Source: Magnolia sinica (taxonomy: Eukaryota; Streptophyta; Magnoliopsida; Magnoliales; Magnoliaceae). Taken from it: 64,000 bases of DNA. The notes below the pieces were generated by a model that saw only the letters and a list, made by a program, of their open reading frames with translations, had not been told where the DNA came from and did not search any database. The position numbers and the translations under genes were made by a program. Of this stretch, positions 58,873 to 64,000 are shown in pieces. The stretch's first letter is position 1, and the number at the start of each line of letters is the position of its first letter. The stretch lies in the NCBI RefSeq assembly GCF_029962835.1, contig NC_080583.1:50013658-50077657 (forward strand), read 5' to 3'.

Positions 58873-59382
58873 ATGTTGGCTACTTGGGATGAATCTTCTG
58901 GCACTGAAGCCTCTTCTGAATCAAAAAAATCTGAAACTGAGTCGGGCAATGAAGTTAAAGCCCTTATAACTCTAGCCAAGTTTACTTTTTCAGATCATGA
59001 TGATTCAACTAGTGAAGAAAATCTGAATAGTGATCATGAAAATGAAGAAGATCTTCAAGACGCTTACAATGCCCTATACAAGGAAAGTTGTAAAACTGCT
59101 ATTAAACTAAAACTTCAAAAAGAAAAGTTTTTAAAACTTAAAGAAAATTTTGATAATATTATTTTAGAAAAATTACACATTTCAGATTGTTTTAAAAAAA
59201 CTAAATACAATTTAGATTTCAAAACCTCCCTTATTGAAAATCTAAAATTTGAAAATGAAAAACTAAAACTTGAAGTCTCTTCACTTTTGAGTCTAAAAGA
59301 CACATGGAGGTATGCCCAAGGTGATCCAAAGTCAGAAAAGCTTTGTCTGAATCAAGAAAATGTGGCGACCGAACCGGTTTAG
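58873..59382 (+). pseudogene. Element D gag-pol linker, acidic and coiled-coil
   Basis: An open frame of 169 residues with a Ser/Glu-rich start (SSGTEASSESKKSETESG) followed by a Lys/Glu/Leu heptad-rich coiled coil (LKLQKEKFLKLKENFDN, ENLKFENEKLKLEVSSLL). It is typical of the region between knuckle and protease in SIRE-type elements. It is part of the polyprotein and not an independent gene, though it could be mistaken for one. Confidence 0.82.
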
Positions 59383-60100
59383 GCTACAATAAAAATGTTC
59401 CTCCTAAACAGAAGTATACTCCTCTTAAGTTTGTGAAAGGAGAGTCTTCAAACTCAAAAGGGAATAATTCAAATCAAATTTTTCTAAAAATGTTAAAACT
59501 TTTCAAACTTTAAAACCCAAATGCAACCATATTAACTATAAAAATCGAACCGAAATCCTTTAGCTAAGAAAATAGTTGATCTACTTAAGGAGCTCTTAAA
59601 ATCTAACTCGTAGGTCATTTTTACAACAACTACAAATACAAGAAGATCAACTATACTCCTAAACCCAAAAATCATGAAATGGGTTCCTAAGGTTACTAGC
59701 TTGGTTACCCACACCGCTTTCAAAGCATCAAGCCATTCAAAGTGGTACCTAGACAGTGGATGCTTCAAGCACATGATAGGTGACAAGGGTCTATTCACCA
59801 CTCTTAAAGACATGACTGATGTAGAAACTACAGGATTATTGGCTAAGGTACGGTTTAACTTTCTAATCTCCCTCTATTTGAGAATGTCTTATATGTTGAA
59901 GGGTTAAAACATAACTTGTTAAGTATATCTCAAATATGCAATAAAAATCATAGTGTAAAATTTTTCAATCTTGGCTGTGAAATTTTGAATAAACATGGTT
60001 TTGTAATATTAACTGTTCGCAGAATCTGAAAAATGCTACATCGTAAGTGATGCTAGCTCATCTAATCAATCGTGTTATATGGTCCATACCAATGAAACCG
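59383..60100 (+). pseudogene. pol: Element D protease
   Basis: A frame at 59674-59907 reads KWVPKVTSLVTH, then HSKWYLDSGCFKHMIGDKGL, a copia protease box with D-S-G and Cys where Ala or Ser is usual, and LFTTLKDMTDV. Downstream, LYVEGLKHNLLSISQICN-like wording follows after a frame shift. The sequence before 59674 is frame-broken linker. Confidence 0.85.
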
Positions 60101-60734
60101 AATTATGGCATAAACGCCTTGGACATGTACACTAACACAATTTGTATAGATTGAGCAAAAGAGAACCGATAAGAGGTCTACCTAAATTGCGAAATTAGAC
60201 AAAATATGTGGCGAATGCCGATTGGCAAGCAAACTAGGAGTACTCACAAAATGATGGACTCCAATGCCACATCCAGACCGCTCGAACTTCTCCACATGGA
60301 TCTCATAAGACCAACCAGACGGAGAGTCGAGGTAGCAAAAATACATACCGGTAATCGTGGAGATTTTACTAGATTCACTTGGGTGGCCTTCTTAAGGGAT
60401 AAATCGAAACTCTTGATGAAGTAAAAGAGTTCTCAAATGGATCCAAACTGAAAAAGGTTCTCAAGTAAGTAAGATCCATAGTGATCATGGATTAGAATTC
60501 GAGAATAGTAGTTTTGAGAAATTCTATTGCGATCAGGGAATATCACATGAATTCGAGAATAGCGGTTTTGAGAAATTCTGATTGCGATTAGGGAATATCA
60601 CATGAATTCTCTGCACTCAAAACACTACAATAAAATGGAATTGTTGAAAGAAAAAATAGAGTGCTTCAAGAAATGGCAGATGTAATGTTAAATAGTCTTA
60701 AGCTCCCTAAAAATCTTTAGCTGAAGGCAGAAAT
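60101..60734 (+). pseudogene. pol: Element D GAG-pre-integrase and integrase start
   Basis: LWHKRLGHVH near 60104 is the pre-integrase His motif. It is followed in mixed frames by a catalytic-core start (about 60270-60420: LLHMDLIRPTR and FTRFTWVAFLRDKSK), a SDHGLEFEN-like stretch at 60480 and an NGIVERKNRVLQEMADVML segment at 60645. A 54/55-bp tandem duplication (60495-60603) disrupts the core. The domain is cut at 60734 by inverted LTR 1. Confidence 0.87.
60495..60603. repeat. 54/55-bp tandem duplication in integrase
   Basis: Units 60495-60548 and 60549-60603 both start gaattcgagaatag and end gggaatatcacat. They differ by three substitutions and one inserted base, so the duplication adds 55 bp and shifts the frame. 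Confidence 0.93.
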
Positions 60735-62277
60735 TGAAAAGGCCAAGCTATATGTCCTAGAGGGGGGTGAATAGGATTATACCAAATTAAAACATTAATA
60801 GCGGAATTTAAATGAGTATAGGAAAGATAGCATTTTAAACAAATCACAATATGAAAATGTAAAGTAACCTTCAAATACTAGAACAGAGAGGTTGATACCA
60901 ATGTTGTTTTAAGGACAACCTTGCACCATAAAAATCAAGGGTTTATGGCGCAGGACAACCTTACTAGAAAAATTTGAATATCAAAAACTCAAATTGAAAA
61001 TGAAATAAAGGAAATAGCAAGAAAGAAATTTTAAGCTATTACAACATTCCCCACAATGCTTGAAATGTAAATATTACAACATTCACATCCATACATACAT
61101 CCAACAAACTTGAATGATAAAAGATATAGAAAATAAATCACACATCCACAAAACATAAAGAGTTATAGTGGTTCTTTTGTGTGTACACCAACTATTAAAC
61201 AACAGCCACACAGTTTACTACTCCACTCCTAATATCCTCACACAGGGGATATTAGCATTCACTACGAAAATATGTTTCTCAGGTTCACCTAAAACCCTCA
61301 CAATTGTGTCTTTCAAATGGGCTTACACAATTCAAAAAAACCCCGCTTTTTGAGTTTTCTGTCTCTCCTCAGATAACCAACACAATGAGATTTTTCTGGC
61401 TCAATCTCAAAAGAAACAAAAAACATACAAGATTTAAACAAATATAAAATACCTGGATTTCTCCTTTTGTAGCAGCCCGGAAGAACCAAGTTGGAGTAAA
61501 AGTTCGAATAGAAGTTCAAATGTCCAATACTCACTTTGAAATGGTTCTAAGTTGTAATTGATTTTAAATTAAATCAAGTTGGGCTAGCTCTATTTGATTT
61601 TGATTCCAAGAAGTGGAATATCACAATTCTTCTTTCAAATCAGATTGGAATGCAGAAACAAAATCAAATATAAAAAGCTAACAAAAGAGAATTTTAAATA
61701 TTCACATTGTAGCTTAAAGAAGAACACAAACTTATCTCTCAGAGTGATGCCTTAATTTTACTTGAATTGGATTATCAAACTTTGAAATTTGTGCTCTATT
61801 TATAGTTGCAGAAATCACGTCTACGACTGGTCCTGTGGACACTACGACTGGTCGTAGGACCAACAACATTTTGAAACTTTGACCGCGATCGGATACCGTT
61901 CCACGACTGGTCGTAGGCACCTCACAACCGGTCGTGAGACCTCCACGACTGGTCGTAAGAAACCAGAATTCATTGTTGGAGTTTGAGTCGTAGCTGCTGG
62001 ACTGGTCGTGAACGAGTCGTGCATTGTTCACACGATCGGTCGAGCAGACTTTAGGACTGGTCGTGGCCAACTCAAAAAATTTCAAAAATTTGCAACAGCT
62101 TAGAACTGGTCATGAAATTTCTTGGACTGGTCGAACCAGTTCTAGGACTAATCGAACAGAGTCCAGGACTTATCTAAGAACAACCAAACACTTATAAAAA
62201 GATTCAATTTGAATTATGTATACAAAATGACCTACCCTAAGGTCAATCTAAGGTCATTCATACCTTAAATGTGAAGT
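60735..62277 (-). mobile_element. Inverted element D LTR, copy 1 (5'-truncated)
   Basis: It begins TGAAAAGGCC, the inverse of the D LTR end, and matches 57847 back to about 56290. Coverage stops at 62277 where a CACTA-like terminus begins, so about 360 bp of the LTR start are missing. Confidence 0.88.
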
Positions 62278-62388
62278 CACTACGCCAAAATAGTGAAAAA
62301 GGACGGTCCAAAACCATCTCAAATGACCAAAAAGGACGGCATGGACCGTCGCATGGGCCATCATATTTTGACGTGTCATATTACTTAA
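62278..62388. mobile_element. CACTA-type transposon terminus fragment
   Basis: It starts CACTACGCCAAAATAG, matching the CACTA signature, followed by short subterminal repeats 'aaaaaggacgg' and 'atggaccgtcgcatggg'. Only one end is present, about 110 bp, between two duplicated blocks. Confidence 0.6.
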
Positions 62389-62529
62389 AAGAATATCACA
62401 TGAATTCTCTGCGCTCAAAACACCACAATAAAATGAAATTATTGAAAGAAAAATAGAGTGCTCCAAGAAATGGCAAATGTAATATGAATAGTATCAAGCT
62501 CCCTAAAAATCTTTAGGCATTGAGTAAAT
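62389..62529 (+). pseudogene. pol: Second copy of element D integrase fragment
   Basis: It repeats 60590-60734 with about ten differences, including 'gaatatcacatgaattctct' and 'agctccctaaaaatcttta'. It is again followed directly by an inverted D LTR. It cannot encode a product. Confidence 0.88.
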
Positions 62530-63679
62530 TGAAAAGGCCAAGCTATATGTCCTAGAGGGGGGTGAATAGGATTATACCAAATTAAAACATTAATAGCGGA
62601 ATTTAAATGAGTATAGGAAAGATAGCATTTTAAACAAATCACAATATGAAAATGTAAAGTAACCTTCAAATACTATAACAGAGGTTGATACAAATTTTAT
62701 TCTAAGGACAACCTTGCACCAAAACCCAAGGGTTTATGGCAGGACAACCTTACTAGAACAATTTGAATATCAAAAACTCAAACTGAAAAGGAAATAAAGG
62801 AAATAGCAAGAAAGAAATTCTAAGCTATTACAACATTCCCCACAATGCTTGAAATACAAATATTACAACATTCACATCCATACATACATCCCACAAACAT
62901 GAATGATAAAAGATATAGAAAATAAATCACACATCCATAAAACACAAAGAATTATAGTGGTTCGCCGTGTGTACACCAACCTGTTAAACAACGGCCACAT
63001 AGTTTGCTACTCCACTCCTAATATCCTCACACAGGAATATTAGCGTTCACTATGAAAATAGGTTTCTCGAGTTCACCTAAAATCCTCACAATTGTGTCTT
63101 TTAAATGGGCTTACACAATCAAAAACCCCACTCTGAGTTTTCGGCTCTCCTCGGATAACCAACACTAAGAGATTTTTCCGGCTTAATCTCAAATAAAACC
63201 TAAAAACAAAGGAAATTACAATAATGTAAAATACCTGAATTTCTTCTTTTGTTGCAGGCCAGAAGAACCAAGTCGGAGTAGAAGTTCGAATATAGAAGTT
63301 TCATGTCCAATACTCACTTTGAAATGGTTTTAAGTTCTAATTGATTTTAAATTAAATCAAGTTTGGCTAGCTCTACTTAATTTTGATTCCAAGAAGTGGA
63401 ATATCACAATTCTTCTTTCAAATCAGATTGGAATGCAGAAACAAAATCAAATATAAAAAGCTAACAAAAGAGAATATTAAATAAGCACAATGTAGCTTAA
63501 AAAGAACACAAACTTATCTCTCAGAGTGATGCTTTGATTTTACATGAATTGGATTGGATTGAATATCAAATTCTAAAATTCGTGCTCTATTTATAGTTGC
63601 AGAAATCACGTCTACGACTGGTCCTGTGGACACTACGACTGGTCGTAGGACCAACAACATTTTGAAACTTTGACCGCGA
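62530..63679 (-). mobile_element. Inverted element D LTR, copy 2 (truncated)
   Basis: It begins TGAAAAGGCC and follows copy 1 closely to 'ctttgaccgcgat', where a B-family LTR end takes over at 63681. It contains only the first two of the ACGACTGGTCGT-like motifs. Confidence 0.88.
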
Positions 63680-63680
63680 T

Positions 63681-63757
63681 CTAAAGGATTCGGTCCTTAG
63701 TGATTTCTGCCTGAGGTGGTACTCGGGTCATTGTACGGATTTTTTCAAGACGTTATA
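63681..63757 (-). repeat. B-family LTR end remnant
   Basis: It matches the last 77 bp of solo LTRs B1 and B2 ('gatttctgcctgaggtggta' and the ...GTTATA end). It is followed by a purine tract on the minus strand (63758-63772) and internal gypsy coding sequence, so this is a 3' LTR whose distal part is lost. Confidence 0.85.
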
Positions 63758-63772
63758 ATCTACCCTCCTTAA

Positions 63773-64000
63773 AGAAAAATTTCATCCTCGAAATTAGTAC
63801 TTTTTCGTATTCCTCGAGAATCTGAGGGTAGTTCTTGCAGACCACGGTTTCTATTTCCTAATTAGCCTCTTCCTCTGTGTGGTGCATCCACAGTACCTTC
63901 ACAAGTGGGATAACCTTACTGCGCAACACTCATTCCTTCCTGTCTAGGATACACATCGGTCGCAGTACATAAGTAGCATCTTCACTCAACTGTACCTCAC
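63773..64000 (-). pseudogene. pol: B-family gypsy integrase C-terminus (chromodomain-like)
   Basis: On the minus strand the frame reads EVQLSEDATYVLRPMCILDR, then after a stop VLRSKVIPLVKVLWMHHTEE, another stop, and VVCKNYPQILEEYEKV. This is the tail of a Ty3/gypsy integrase of the chromodomain group, similar in layout to A2 at 20.97-21.2 kb. The element continues beyond the window edge. Two in-frame stops indicate decay. Confidence 0.85.

Larger units (their letters stand above)
55929..60734 (+). mobile_element. SIRE-like Ty1/copia element D, 5' half
   Basis: A 1.9-kb LTR (55929-57847) is followed directly by an initiator-Met primer site, then gag, zinc knuckle, a Glu/Lys-rich coiled-coil region, protease and the first part of integrase. 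The coding part ends at 60734, where an inverted copy of its own LTR begins. RT and RNase H are not in the window. It lies in the protease of the older gypsy element. Long LTRs plus gag with an acidic coiled-coil extension suggest the SIRE/Maximus lineage, by family memory. Confidence 0.85.

Noticed and set aside
58873..59382. A possible independent coiled-coil protein of 169 residues
   Set aside because: It sits between zinc knuckle and protease of element D and has the acidic/coiled-coil character of that polyprotein linker.

Overview
This window is gene-poor, repeat-dense nuclear DNA from a flowering plant. The evidence is one plant-type secreted leucine-rich-repeat gene surrounded by plant Ty1/copia and Ty3/gypsy retrotransposons with initiator-Met tRNA primer sites, plus small terminal-inverted-repeat elements. 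The recurring words around 'accatgatgtatgtg' and 'atccacaccgtcc' remind me of magnoliid genomes, but that lineage call is from memory and weak. I saw no bacterial genes, CRISPR array, tRNA or rRNA. Nearly every coding trace except the LRR gene is decayed.

Layout. 1-5086: half of a small TIR element, a degenerate repeat field and the 3' part of a long gypsy LTR ending at 4521. 5092-37415: one copia element (called T) with a perfect TTAAG target duplication, stretched to 32 kb by nested insertions. Its gag, protease and pre-integrase domain lie at 5.7-7.1 kb and its integrase, RT and RNase H at 34.3-36.8 kb. Between them sits gypsy element A1 (7139-34298) with about 3.9-kb LTRs. Within A1 lie an inverted gypsy LTR (C, 14250-16966), a minus-strand relative of A1 (A2, 16967-29561) that carries a solo LTR (B1, 23933-27127), and a truncated LTR (E, 29562-30722).

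37670-48835: a second copia element (U, minus strand) with a solo LTR B2 (43538-46702, perfect CTAAT duplication) and about 2.7 kb of unexplained DNA between its primer site and gag. 49037-49547: a TIR element with inverted arms of about 100 bp. 50491-51672: the only intact gene, an intronless 393-residue secreted LRR protein with a plausible TATA box and poly(A) signal.

52.8-55.9 kb: decayed gypsy gag and protease of the DNGAA type. 55929-60734: 5' half of a SIRE-like copia element (D) whose U3 holds an array of near-palindromic ACGACTAGTCGT-like motifs. 60735-63679: two inverted D LTR copies, each preceded by the same integrase fragment and separated by a CACTA-type terminus. 63681-64000: the 3' end of a minus-strand gypsy element of the B family, running off the window.

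The retroelement parts do not work together as a pathway. They record successive insertions, LTR-LTR recombination into solo LTRs, local duplication and point decay. I did not find a new multi-gene system. The most unusual signals are structural: an LTR-end/primer-site/leader copy inside the A1 gag, the palindrome array in the D promoter, LTR minisatellites that resemble TIR-element arms, and a 74-bp perfect repeat bracketing a small TIR element.
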